Shown here piece after piece: positions 8,709 through 16,013 of a stretch of DNA of 64,000 nt. The notes beneath the pieces are model-generated. The model saw only the letters and a program-made list of their open reading frames with translations. It was not told the origin of the DNA and ran no database searches. Made by a program: the position numbers and the translations under genes. Source of the DNA: Nocardioides sp. dk884 (GTDB lineage: Bacteria; Actinomycetota; Actinomycetes; Propionibacteriales; Nocardioidaceae); contig NZ_CP045649.1 of the NCBI RefSeq assembly GCF_009557055.1, positions 901,001 through 965,000 on the forward strand, in the 5' to 3' direction. Position 1 is the stretch's first letter. Each line of letters opens with the position of its first letter.

Positions 8709-9616
8709 GCCCCGCCCGCGATCGCCAGGAGGTGCGCGTCGAGGTCGACGGGCGCACGCTGACCATCAGCAGCCTCGACAAGGTGCTCTACCCGCGCACC
8801 GGCACCACCAAGGGGGAGGTGCTGCACTACTACGCCCAGATCGCGCCGGTGCTGCTGCCGCACCTCGCCGAGCGCGCGGTCACCCGCATCCGGTGGCCGC
8901 ACGGCGTGCAGGACGGCAGCTTCTTCGAGAAGAACACCCCGCCCGGCACGCCGTCGTGGGTGCGCACCGTGAAGGTGCCGACCACCGGCTCGCGCGGCAC
9001 CTCGCGCCACGGCGACACCCTGGTCTTCCCGGTCGCCGATGACCTGGCCACGCTCACCTGGCTGGTCAACCTCGCCGCGCTGGAGCTGCACGTGCACCAG
9101 TGGACGGTCGGGCGCAACGGGCGCCCGCGCAACGCCGACCGACTCGTCATCGACCTCGACCCCGGCGAGCCGGCCGGGCTGCACGAGTGCTGCCAGGTCG
9201 CGCTGCTGGTGCGCGAGCACCTCGAGGAGCGCGGGCTGAGCGGGCGGCCGGTCACCAGCGGCAGCAAGGGGCTGCACCTGTACGCCGACCTGCCGCGCCG
9301 GCTGCCCTCGGAGGACGCCACCGCGCTGGCCAAGGAGATCGCCGAGGAGCTCCAGCGCGCCCACCCCGACCGAGTGACCGCGACCATGACCAAGTCGCGC
9401 CGCGGCGGCAAGGTGTTCCTCGACTGGTCGCAGAACGCCGCCTCCAAGACCACCATCTCGCCGTACTCGCTGCGCGGGAAGGAGCGCCCGACCGTCGCCA
9501 CGCCTGTCACCTGGGACGAGGTCGAGGCCGGGGCCGAGGACCCCGAGGGGCTGGGCCAGTTCCTGTTCGGCGAGGTGCTCGAACGGGTCGCGCAGCACGG
9601 CGACCTGTTCGCCTGA
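8705..9616 (+). CDS. LigD polymerase/primase domain protein (NHEJ gap-filling)
   Basis: 303 aa archaeo-eukaryotic primase-type polymerase of the LigD PolDom group. N-terminal SSLDKVLYPRTG..KGEVLHYY, then catalytic metal motif LVIDLDPGE (Asp150, Asp152), TSGSKGLHLY and VFLDWSQN are all family signatures. It adds ribonucleotides/deoxynucleotides at aligned broken ends. GTG start overlaps the ligase stop by 4 nt. LigD functions split over separate ORFs are common in streptomycetes and nocardioids, so this is not a frameshift. Confidence 0.92.
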   Translation: MSPARDRQEVRVEVDGRTLTISSLDKVLYPRTGTTKGEVLHYYAQIAPVLLPHLAERAVTRIRWPHGVQDGSFFEKNTPPGTPSWVRTVKVPTTGSRGTSRHGDTLVFPVADDLATLTWLVNLAALELHVHQWTVGRNGRPRNADRLVIDLDPGEPAGLHECCQVALLVREHLEERGLSGRPVTSGSKGLHLYADLPRRLPSEDATALAKEIAEELQRAHPDRVTATMTKSRRGGKVFLDWSQNAASKTTISPYSLRGKERPTVATPVTWDEVEAGAEDPEGLGQFLFGEVLERVAQHGDLFA

Positions 9617-9629
9617 CCCCGAGCGACCG

Positions 9630-9655
9630 GCCGGCCGCTTCTCGGCCGGCGTTGT
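9630..9655 (+). terminator. Hairpin terminator after the LigD operon
   Basis: GCCGGCCG-cttct-CGGCCGGC (9630-9650) followed by GTTGTT, 14 nt beyond the polymerase stop codon. It is GC-rich with a short T-rich tail, typical of actinobacterial intrinsic terminators. Confidence 0.6.
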
Positions 9656-9760
9656 TACCGACGCGTAGGCGACACGTGGTGGCGTCGTGGGGAGCCGGAG
9701 GGCGGTGCGCTCCTAGCGTGGTCACGCACCCTGCCGCCCGACCGGGAGAGGACCACCCCG

Positions 9761-10063
9761 ATGCTGCCGACGTCCCCGCGACGCACCTCCTCGCGCCGAG
9801 TGCTGGCCGGTGCCGCGGCCCTGGGCGGGGCGGCGCTGGTCGTGCTCGGCCTCGGTGGCCCGGGCGTGACGGGGGGCGGTGAGGACGGCGTACGCCTGGA
9901 GTCCTCCGTCGACACCCGGGCGACGCTCGTGGTGAGCGAGCTGGCGCCGGCGCAGAAGGCCAGCCGCGACCTGACCATCACCAACGACGTGGCCGAGCTC
10001 GCCCGGCTGACACTGGTCGAGGACGTCGAGATCGCCTACACCTGGGCGACCACCCCGGCCTGA
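9761..10063 (+). CDS. Small secreted or membrane-anchored protein, possibly a truncated TasA/camelysin-like protein
   Basis: 100 aa. Twin-arginine-containing basic start (RRTSSRR) and a hydrophobic Ala/Gly/Val stretch (residues 13-32) form a signal sequence or anchor. The mature part includes LAPAQKASRDLTITNDVAELARLTL, which recalls the 'apGq..sr.ltvtN.g' strand found in TasA/CalY-type exported proteins, but the rest of that domain is absent. GGGAGAGGA precedes the ATG and a TAGCGT -10-like box lies at 9713. Function is unknown; the family link is tentative. Confidence 0.6.
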   Translation: MLPTSPRRTSSRRVLAGAAALGGAALVVLGLGGPGVTGGGEDGVRLESSVDTRATLVVSELAPAQKASRDLTITNDVAELARLTLVEDVEIAYTWATTPA

Positions 10064-10100
10064 GTCTGCAACAACCGCGGTGCCGTCGAGGGGTGGGCTC

Positions 10101-10106
10101 TATGCT
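10101..10106 (+). promoter_or_regulatory. -10 box, leaderless promoter of the response regulator
   Basis: TATGCT ending 6 nt before the ATG at 10113 with no Shine-Dalgarno sequence, so transcription probably starts at or next to the start codon. Confidence 0.5.
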
Positions 10107-10112
10107 CCTGCC

Positions 10113-10808
10113 ATGGCCCCACGCGTTCTCGTCGTCGAAGACGAGGAGGACATTGCCTATCCGCTCGTGCGCACCCTCGAGCGTGAGGGGTACGTCGTGG
10201 AGTGGGTCGACACCGGCCTCGGCGCGCTGGAGATCCTCGCCACCGACCCTTCCGACGTGGTGCTGCTCGACCTCGGCCTGCCCGACCTCGACGGGCTCGA
10301 GGTGTGCCGCAAGTCCCGCGAGGCGGGGTTCCTCGGCGCGATCCTGATCCTCACCGCGCGGGCCAGCGAGATGGACCGGGTGGTCGGCCTCGACTACGGC
10401 GCCGACGACTACCTCGCCAAGCCGTTCGCCCTCGCCGAGCTGCACGCCCGCATCCGCGCGATGCTGCGCCGCACCGCCGGCACCGGGTTCGGCGCGGAGG
10501 ATTCCGGGCAGGACGCGCTGCGCGTCGACGTACCGGCTCGGCGCGTCTACGCCGGCACCGAGGAGGTGCCGCTGACCGGCAAGGAGTTCGACGTCTTGTC
10601 GATCCTGGCCGCCAACCGCGACAAGGTGGTCTCCCGCGGCCGGCTGATGGCCGACGTGTGGGACGAGAACTGGTACGGCTCCACCAAGACCCTCGACGTC
10701 ACCATCGGGCGGCTGCGCCAGAAGCTCGAGAGCGTCGGCGTCGAGGACAAGGTGGTCGCGGTCCGCGGTGTCGGGTTCCGCCTCGAGGGTCCGCGCCCGG
10801 AGATCTGA
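10113..10808 (+). CDS. OmpR/PhoB-family response regulator (orphan)
   Basis: 231 aa two-domain DNA-binding regulator. Receiver domain: acidic pocket EDEED near residue 9-13, phospho-acceptor Asp53 in LLLDLGLPD, Thr in LTARAS and Lys in YLAKPFA. C-terminal winged helix (about 130-228) with LTGKEFDVL and TLDVTIGRLRQKLE. No histidine kinase gene is adjacent on either side, so it is an orphan here. ATG 10113 is preferred over the longer frame from 10080 because of homology and the leaderless -10 box. Confidence 0.92.
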   Translation: MAPRVLVVEDEEDIAYPLVRTLEREGYVVEWVDTGLGALEILATDPSDVVLLDLGLPDLDGLEVCRKSREAGFLGAILILTARASEMDRVVGLDYGADDYLAKPFALAELHARIRAMLRRTAGTGFGAEDSGQDALRVDVPARRVYAGTEEVPLTGKEFDVLSILAANRDKVVSRGRLMADVWDENWYGSTKTLDVTIGRLRQKLESVGVEDKVVAVRGVGFRLEGPRPEI

Positions 10809-10835
10809 GCCGTTCCCCTGCCGGAGCAACTGCTC

Positions 10836-10841
10836 TAGGTT
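10836..10841 (+). promoter_or_regulatory. -10 box, leaderless promoter of the MpaB-like gene
   Basis: TAGGTT followed by 7 nt and then ATG 10849; no ribosome binding site. It separates this gene's transcription from the response regulator. Confidence 0.5.
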
Positions 10842-10848
10842 GGCCGCC

Positions 10849-11799
10849 ATGGCTGGCCCGACTGGCACGACTGGCGGCATCCGCATCCGCATCCGCGGCA
10901 AGCGCTTCGGCGGCGTCCCTCGCGCGCACTGGCGCCGCGTCAACGACGCGATGGACCCCGAGACGCAGTACGTCGAGATCTATCGCAACGTCGCGATGCA
11001 GGAGTTCCCCTGGGACATGAACCAGGCGCTCAGCTTCGCGCTGTTCCGCACCTACGCGGTGCCCGGGATCGGGCGGCTGCTGGACCGGACCGGGGAGTTC
11101 ACCGGCAACACCCAGAAGCGCTACGACGACACCGCGCTGCTGCTCGAGGTGCCGTTCGGTCGGGGCTTCGAGGACCCCGAGGCGCGCGCCGCGATCCGGC
11201 GGATCAACCAGATGCACCGCTCCTACGACATCCCCGACCACGAGATGCGCTACGTGCTCAGCACGTTCGTGGTGGTCCCGAAGCGCTGGCTCGACGACTA
11301 CGGCAAGCGGCCGCTGAGCGACGTCGAGCTGCGCGCGTCGGTGAACTACTACCGCGAACTCGGCCGGCACATGGCGATCCCCGACATCCCGGACAGCTAC
11401 GACGGGTTCGCGCGGCTGATGGACACCTACGAGGCCGAGCACTTCGCCTTCGACGAGGGCGGGCGCCGCGTCGCCGACGCCACGCTGGCGCTGCTGGTGA
11501 CCTTCCACCCCTCCTTCGCCTCGCGCGCGGTCGAGGTCTTCAGCCGGGCCCTGATGGACGAGCCGCTGCGCGAGGCGTTCGGCTACGAGGCCCCCTCGCG
11601 CCGGGTCGAGGCGCTCTCGCGCGGCCTGCTGCGCGCCCGCGGCGTACTCCTGCGCGCCTTCCCCGTGCGCCGCGACCCCAAGCGCATCGCCGACCTGCCC
11701 TGGGTCCGCAGCTACCCCGACGGCTTCCGCGTCGACGACCTCGGCACCTTCCCAGGCACCACCCCCGCCCCCACCCCCGGCTGCCCCGTCCCGCACTGA
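10849..11799 (+). CDS. Oxygenase MpaB family protein (DUF2236, latex-clearing-protein-like)
   Basis: 316 aa, mostly alpha-helical. The pattern 'WDMNQALSFALFRTYAVPGIGRLLDRTGEFT', 'KRYDDTALLLEVP', and 'HRSYDIPDHEMRYVL' with a central His/Arg pair is typical of the MpaB/Lcp domain, a heme-b oxygenase fold including rubber oxygenase Lcp and fungal MpaB'. Most bacterial members are uncharacterised. Start ATG 10849 follows a leaderless -10 box. The last residues GCPVPH are proline-rich. A palindromic repeat array begins at its stop codon. Confidence 0.82.
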   Translation: MAGPTGTTGGIRIRIRGKRFGGVPRAHWRRVNDAMDPETQYVEIYRNVAMQEFPWDMNQALSFALFRTYAVPGIGRLLDRTGEFTGNTQKRYDDTALLLEVPFGRGFEDPEARAAIRRINQMHRSYDIPDHEMRYVLSTFVVVPKRWLDDYGKRPLSDVELRASVNYYRELGRHMAIPDIPDSYDGFARLMDTYEAEHFAFDEGGRRVADATLALLVTFHPSFASRAVEVFSRALMDEPLREAFGYEAPSRRVEALSRGLLRARGVLLRAFPVRRDPKRIADLPWVRSYPDGFRVDDLGTFPGTTPAPTPGCPVPH

Positions 11800-11870
11800 C
11801 CCCCTCGCCGAGTCGGCGCCAATGGTTGCGCGAGTCGGCGCCAATGGCGCGCCGAGTCGGCCCTTGTGGT
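11797..11870 (+). repeat. Stop-codon-anchored palindromic repeat, copy 1
   Basis: Three tandem units built on GCCGAGTCGGC (arms GCCGA/TCGGC around one base) separated by GCCAATGG-type spacers. The array starts exactly at the TGA of the MpaB-like gene (TGACCCC then CGCCGAGTCGGCGCC). The same arrangement, TGA included, follows two other unrelated genes at 33579-33672 and 48719-48776 (both in minus orientation). It can fold into short hairpins and may act as a terminator or a mobile intergenic repeat. Confidence 0.75.
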
Positions 11871-11880
11871 GGCGCGGGAC

Positions 11881-11909
11881 TTGGACCTCGACCGACGCCG
11901 GGCTACCGT
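11881..11909 (+). promoter_or_regulatory. Promoter driving the c-di-AMP riboswitch and NlpC/P60 gene
   Basis: TTGGAC (11881-11886), 17-bp spacer, TACCGT (11904-11909). The predicted start near 11916 lies just upstream of the riboswitch aptamer. Confidence 0.6.
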
Positions 11910-11924
11910 CGGCGCCTTGACCTG

Positions 11925-12128
11925 AGCCCAGGTCGCCGACGCATGGGTACGCCGAGTCCTGCCCGCCCCTGCGCCGGACGTCGGACGGCGCGCGCGCCGC
12001 CGGGGCAGGAGTGGGGGACCCACCTCTCCACGCGGTCCACGGACCGCTCGGGGCGAAGCCACCCACGGGTGGCCGGGCACCTTCCACAGCCCGAGCCCGA
12101 CAGCTCACCTCACAGGCGTGGGAAGGAC
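11925..12128 (+). promoter_or_regulatory. ydaO-yuaA (c-di-AMP) riboswitch
   Basis: The leader before the NlpC/P60 gene matches the actinobacterial ydaO motif in order: CATGGGTACGCCGAGTCCTG, a variable GC stem, GGCAGGAGTGGGGGACCC, GGGGCGAAGCC, GGCCGGGCA, CCCGAGCCCGACAGCTCACC and TCACAGGCGTGGGAAGGAC next to the ribosome site. In this class c-di-AMP binding turns expression off, linking cell-wall hydrolase output to osmotic/c-di-AMP state. Actinobacteria often place it before NlpC/P60 or Rpf genes, as here. Confidence 0.9.
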
Positions 12129-12133
12129 AGCCC

Positions 12134-12727
12134 ATGCACTCGACCACCCCCACCACCGTGGAACCCCGCCGCGTGACCGGGCCGCTGCGCCACGCCGTAC
12201 GCCTCGGCGCCCGCGTCGTCGGCGCCGGCGCCCTCGCCGTCACCCTGATCGGGGTCTCGCCGACGCCGCCGGCCGACGCCGCCCCCGGCGCGACCCTGCA
12301 GGCCGTGGCGCCCGCCGCCCAGCCCACTGCCAAGCCCGCCGCGCGCAAGAAGCAGGAGCGCCGCATCGGCAAGGCGATCTCGATCGCGCGCAACCAGATC
12401 GGCGACCGCTACCGCTACGGCGCCACCGGGCCCAACGCCTTCGACTGCTCCGGGCTGACCAGCTATGCCTTCCGCAAGGCGGGCATCAAGGGCATCCCGC
12501 GGACCTCCTCGGCCCAGGCCGGCTGGGCCAAGCGGATCGCGCGCTCGAAGATGCGCCGCGGCGACCTGGTCTTCTTCCACAACGGCGGCAGCGTCTACCA
12601 CGTCGGGATCTTCACCGGCGTCAAGGACGGCAAGCGCCGCATCATCCACGCGCCGTCGACCGGCAAGCGCGTGCAGGCAGCGAAGATCTGGACCGACTCC
12701 TGGTTCGCTGGCACCGCGCGCCGCTGA
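12134..12727 (+). CDS. Secreted NlpC/P60 peptidoglycan endopeptidase
   Basis: 197 aa. A basic N-terminus and hydrophobic stretch (residues 22-50) form a signal peptide. The C-terminal NlpC/P60 domain has catalytic Cys105 in FDCSGLTSY, His156 in YHVGIF and His172 in IIHAPS; it cleaves stem peptides of peptidoglycan. A short basic linker (KPAARKKQERR) precedes it. ATG 12134 has GGAAGGA upstream; the longer frame from 12011 would read through the riboswitch and is rejected. Expression should respond to c-di-AMP through the leader. Confidence 0.93.
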   Translation: MHSTTPTTVEPRRVTGPLRHAVRLGARVVGAGALAVTLIGVSPTPPADAAPGATLQAVAPAAQPTAKPAARKKQERRIGKAISIARNQIGDRYRYGATGPNAFDCSGLTSYAFRKAGIKGIPRTSSAQAGWAKRIARSKMRRGDLVFFHNGGSVYHVGIFTGVKDGKRRIIHAPSTGKRVQAAKIWTDSWFAGTARR

Positions 12728-12733
12728 CGCACC

Positions 12734-13522
12734 TCAGGGCACGGGTGAGGGCTCCGCGTCGGCGTCGGTGAACGGCCGGCCGCCCCCGAAGGAGTCGCTC
12801 ACCTGGCCCGCGTCCAGCACGCGGTACGGCGCCGGCGAGCTCGCCGCGCGTCGGATCAGCTCCTCCAGCGGCACCCGCCCGCGCGAGGCGACGAGCAGCA
12901 GGTTGCCGCCACGGCGGCCGCGCAGCGTCGCCGGCTCGGCGCTCAGCATCAGCCGCGGCAGGCTCTCGCGCACCGCGGCCACCACCCGCCGGGTCCACGC
13001 GAACGGCGCCCGGTCGGCGAGGTTGAGCAGCAGCAGCCCCTGCTCGCCGAGCACCCCCGCCGCCACCGCCGCGGCCTCGCGGGTGACCAGGTCAGCCGGC
13101 ACCCGCCCCTCCGCGTACGCGTCGACGACGATGACGTCGGCGCTGTCCGGGCGCAGCGCCGCCAGGCCCGTGCGGCCGTCCACCGGGCGCACCTTGATCC
13201 CGCTGCGCGCCGGCAGCGGCAGCTCCGCGCGCACTCGCTCGGTCACGTGCACGGCCGGCTCGAGCACGATCTGCGCCGACCGGGGCCGGGTCGCCGCCAC
13301 GTAGCGCGGCAGCGTCATCGCCGCCCCACCCACGTGCACCACCCGCACCGGCTCACCCGCCGGCGCGCACGCGTCGAGCACGTCGCCGATGCGGCGTACG
13401 TAGTCGAAGGCCAGCCGGGTCGGGTCCTCGAGGTCCACGTGGGACTGCTCGTGCCCGTCGAGCCGCAGCACGTACGACCCCGCCCGCTCGGTCGGCACGA
13501 TCTCGAGAGTCCCGGTGTCCAC
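12734..13522 (-). CDS. Spermidine synthase-like (class I SAM-fold) protein
   Basis: 262 aa from GTG 13522. Features of the spermidine/spermine synthase fold: SHVDLEDPTRLAFDYVRRIGDVLD, a nucleotide-binding glycine stretch VRVVHVGGAAMTLPRYVAA, acidic VLEPAVHV, and DVIVVDAYAEGRVPADL. The usual polyamine-binding residues are only partly kept and the fold is common in actinobacteria as uncharacterised 'fused MFS/spermidine synthase' relatives; here no membrane part is fused. It is convergent with the NlpC/P60 gene (7-bp gap) and divergent from the GAP-family gene at 13606. Confidence 0.8.
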   Translation of the reverse strand: MDTGTLEIVPTERAGSYVLRLDGHEQSHVDLEDPTRLAFDYVRRIGDVLDACAPAGEPVRVVHVGGAAMTLPRYVAATRPRSAQIVLEPAVHVTERVRAELPLPARSGIKVRPVDGRTGLAALRPDSADVIVVDAYAEGRVPADLVTREAAAVAAGVLGEQGLLLLNLADRAPFAWTRRVVAAVRESLPRLMLSAEPATLRGRRGGNLLLVASRGRVPLEELIRRAASSPAPYRVLDAGQVSDSFGGGRPFTDADAEPSPVP

Positions 13523-13591
13523 GGGCCTATCCTCGCAGCGGCATATGCGCGGGCCCCGCGGCACCACGACCTCGGTACGACGCGCCGCGGT

Positions 13592-13597
13592 TACGCT
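13592..13597 (+). promoter_or_regulatory. -10 box, leaderless promoter of the GAP-family gene
   Basis: TACGCT, 8 nt before ATG 13606, with no ribosome site. Confidence 0.45.
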
Positions 13598-13605
13598 TCC
13601 GCTCA

Positions 13606-14262
13606 ATGGTCAGTGTCCTCGCACTCGTGATCCCGCTGGCCTTCGCCGGCGCTATCAGTCCGGTCATGTTCACCGAGCAGACCGTGCTGCTGGCCGGGCG
13701 CAACGGCCGCCGCGTCGCGGCGAGCTACGCCGCCGGGGTGGGCGCGACGTTGCTGGTGATCGTGTCGTTGCTGGTGTTCTTCGGCAGGTCCATCGCCCTC
13801 CCGGAGGAGCCCAGCCTCAGCGCCTCGCTCGACATCGTCCTCGGGGCCCTTCTGGTGCTCATCGCCGTCGTGCTGCGGTACCGCCGGCCGCGGTCCCCGA
13901 AGCCCGAGAAGTCGCGTGACCGCGGGCTGAGCCCGACCCAGGCGCTGGGGTTCGGCGTGGTCTCGATGGCGACGAACTTCACGACGCTGGCGGTCATGGT
14001 CCCCATCGCCAAGGAGATCGCTGCCAGCGATCTCGAGTTCCTCGCCCGCCTGATCGTGCTCGCCATCGTCGTCGTCGTGGCAGCGGTGCCGGCCTGGCTG
14101 CCGCTCGCGATGACCCTGGTGGCGCCCGACCCCACGCGCCGCGGTCTGCAGGCGCTGGGCGACTTCATCGACACCCGCGGTCGGTTGGTCACGGTGCTGC
14201 TCCTGGCCGCGGTAGGCCTCTTCCTGGTGGTCCGCGGCATCGTGCGCATGGTCGGTCTCTGA
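13606..14262 (+). CDS. GAP-family (Sap, sulfolipid-addressing-like) membrane protein
   Basis: 218 aa with about six membrane helices, LysE-like topology. N-terminal LALVIPLAFAGAISPVMFTEQTVLLAG and central basic loop RYRRPRSPKPEKSRDRG match the actinobacterial GAP family (PF11139), named after mycobacterial Sap/GAP proteins implicated in export of surface glycolipids. No pathway partner is adjacent. The transported substrate is unknown. Confidence 0.75.
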   Translation: MVSVLALVIPLAFAGAISPVMFTEQTVLLAGRNGRRVAASYAAGVGATLLVIVSLLVFFGRSIALPEEPSLSASLDIVLGALLVLIAVVLRYRRPRSPKPEKSRDRGLSPTQALGFGVVSMATNFTTLAVMVPIAKEIAASDLEFLARLIVLAIVVVVAAVPAWLPLAMTLVAPDPTRRGLQALGDFIDTRGRLVTVLLLAAVGLFLVVRGIVRMVGL

Positions 14263-14277
14263 GGCCGACAGGGCCCG

Positions 14278-14302
14278 TTGTCCGCAGATCTGGGTAGAGG
14301 GG
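14278..14302 (+). repeat. 25-bp direct repeat with DnaA-box-like core, copy 1
   Basis: Begins TTGTCCGCAGATCTGGG and ends GTAGAGGGG. It is identical but for one base to copies at 16064 and 21652. The first nine bases resemble the actinobacterial DnaA box TTGTCCACA (one mismatch in this copy). It lies 16 bp past the GAP-family stop. Homology to copy 2 continues weakly for about another 10 bp (GGCCGT). Confidence 0.7.
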
Positions 14303-14318
14303 TCGGCCGTAACCCGCG

Positions 14319-15938
14319 TCAGGCGGGGGTGGGGGCGTGCTCGCTCGCGACCGCCTTGGCCCAGCGGTAGTCGGCCTTGCCGGCGGGGGTGCGCTTGACC
14401 TCGGGGACGACGACCAGGTCGCGGGGGACCTTGTAGCCGGCCAGCGACTCGCGCGCGTGGCGCTGGACGTCCTCGAGCTGCGGCTCGCGGCCCTCCCGCG
14501 GGGAGACGACGGCGGCGACCCGCTCGCCGAGCCGGTCGTCGGGGACGGCGACGACGAGGACGTCGGCGATGTCGGGGTGGCCGTGGAGGACGTTCTCGAC
14601 CTCCTCGACGTAGACCTTCTCCCCGCCGGTGTTGATGCACTGCGAGCCGCGGCCGAGGAAGACGATCGAGCCGTCGTGGTCGCGGTAGCCCATGTCGCCC
14701 AGCACCGAGCAGCGCCGCCCGTCGGGCAGTGTGCGGAACGTGCGGGCGGTCTTCTCCTCGTCCTTGTAGTAGCCCTGTGGGACCGGGCCGAGGCGGGCGA
14801 TGAGGCCGACGTTCTCGGGCCCGGCGGGCACCTCGGCGAGCGTGTCGTCGACGACGAGCATCTGGTCGGTGGCCGGCACCCGCAGGTTGCCTTGCTCGTC
14901 CAGCGTGATCTCGCCGTCGTTGCCCGACTCCGAGGCGCCGAAGTTGTCGCGCTGCATCGCGCCGGGAGCGAGCGCCTTGAACCGGTCGCGGCACGCCTGG
15001 GACCAGATCGCCCCGCCGGAGGTGATCATGAACAGCGCGGAGTAGTCGACCTCGTCCTGGCGCCGCTCCATCTCATCGGCCAGCGGCATGCCCATCGCGT
15101 CGCCGACGATGAGCAGGCTCTGCAGGCCGTCGTGCGCGATGCCGTCGACGATCCTCGCCGGGTCGAAGTCACGGAGCATGACCAGTCGGCCGCCGAAGAT
15201 GAAGTAGAAGAACATCGCGTACGACGCCGCGCCGTGCATCAGCGGAGCCGCGATGAGGAACGAGATCGGCGGCATCGCCTGCGCGGCCGCCGCGACGGCG
15301 GCGAGGTCGGGGTGGGCGTCGCCGTAGGGGTTGCCGCCCGAGAGCGGCTTGTGGAAGAGGTCGTCGTGGGTCCAGACGACGCCCTTCGGGTAGCCCGTGG
15401 TGCCGCCGGTGTAGAGGATGTAGTGCTCGTCCCCGGTGCGCTCGGCGAAGCCCCGCTCGGCCGGCTGGTCGCGCCAGCCGGCGAGGTCGACGAGCGCGAC
15501 GCCGCGCTCGCCGGCCGCGGACACGAGTGCCGCGTCGGGCTGCCCGGCGACGTACACGGTGCGGAGCTGGGGGAGGCGGTCGAGGATCGAGGCGAGCACC
15601 TGCTGGTGGGCGGGCTCCTCGACGACGACGGCGACGCTGTCGGAGTTGGTGAAGAGGTACTCCAGCTCTGCGGCGGTGTAGCGGTAGTTCACGTTGATCG
15701 GCACCGCGCGGATCTTGAGCAGGCCGACCATCGAGGTGACGTGCTCGACGCTGTTCTTGAGGAAGATCGCGACGTGCTCACCCGGCGCGACGCCGTGCGC
15801 CGCGAAGAGGTGGCCGACCTGGGTGGCCTCGCGGTCGAACTCGGCGTAGGTCAGGTCGCGACCCTCATAGGTGAGGGCGACCCGCTCGGGCACGGCGTCG
15901 GCGACGGTCTCGAACACGGAGGCGAGGTTGAACGTCAT
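14319..15938 (-). CDS. Acyl-CoA synthetase (AMP-forming, FadD-like)
   Basis: 539 aa ANL-superfamily enzyme that activates a carboxylic acid to acyl-AMP then acyl-CoA. Visible: phosphate loop YTGGTTGYPKGVVW, adenine-site 'FGASESGN', hinge-region 'YRDHDGSIVFLGRGSQCINTGGEKVYVEEVE' and the C-terminal catalytic Lys in RTPAGKADYRW. Start ATG 15938 with a leaderless TAGCGT box; a frame extending to 16127 overlaps the repeat and is rejected. It lies between two copies of the 25-bp repeat. Substrate could be a medium or long fatty acid or an aromatic/sterol side-chain acid. Confidence 0.9.
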   Translation of the reverse strand: MTFNLASVFETVADAVPERVALTYEGRDLTYAEFDREATQVGHLFAAHGVAPGEHVAIFLKNSVEHVTSMVGLLKIRAVPINVNYRYTAAELEYLFTNSDSVAVVVEEPAHQQVLASILDRLPQLRTVYVAGQPDAALVSAAGERGVALVDLAGWRDQPAERGFAERTGDEHYILYTGGTTGYPKGVVWTHDDLFHKPLSGGNPYGDAHPDLAAVAAAAQAMPPISFLIAAPLMHGAASYAMFFYFIFGGRLVMLRDFDPARIVDGIAHDGLQSLLIVGDAMGMPLADEMERRQDEVDYSALFMITSGGAIWSQACRDRFKALAPGAMQRDNFGASESGNDGEITLDEQGNLRVPATDQMLVVDDTLAEVPAGPENVGLIARLGPVPQGYYKDEEKTARTFRTLPDGRRCSVLGDMGYRDHDGSIVFLGRGSQCINTGGEKVYVEEVENVLHGHPDIADVLVVAVPDDRLGERVAAVVSPREGREPQLEDVQRHARESLAGYKVPRDLVVVPEVKRTPAGKADYRWAKAVASEHAPTPA

Positions 15939-15946
15939 GCCTGGGC

Positions 15947-15985
15947 ACGCTAGCCAGGATCGGGGCCGAATGTGACCCGAGTCAC
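15947..15985 (-). promoter_or_regulatory. Promoter and candidate operator of the acyl-CoA synthetase gene
   Basis: On the minus strand the -10 TAGCGT (15952-15947) lies 8 nt before the ATG. An inverted repeat GTGAC-N4-GTCAC (15972-15985) covers the expected -35 position and would suit a TetR-type fatty-acid regulator. The operator role is inferred from position and symmetry. Confidence 0.4.
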
Positions 15986-16013
15986 CAAAAGAGTGCAACG
16001 TGTTCTCGTCCGG

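Noticed and set aside
7770..9616. Frameshifted single ligD gene
   Set aside because: Ligase and polymerase ORFs have a clean stop/start overlap and opposite domain order to a fused LigD, so this is a natural split.
11797..11870. CRISPR array
   Set aside because: Units are short (about 22 bp), palindromic and without unique 30-bp spacers; no cas genes are present.
14337..15953. 538-codon open frame antisense to the acyl-CoA synthetase
   Set aside because: Same GC artefact; no recognisable motif, whereas the minus-strand frame has all ANL motifs.
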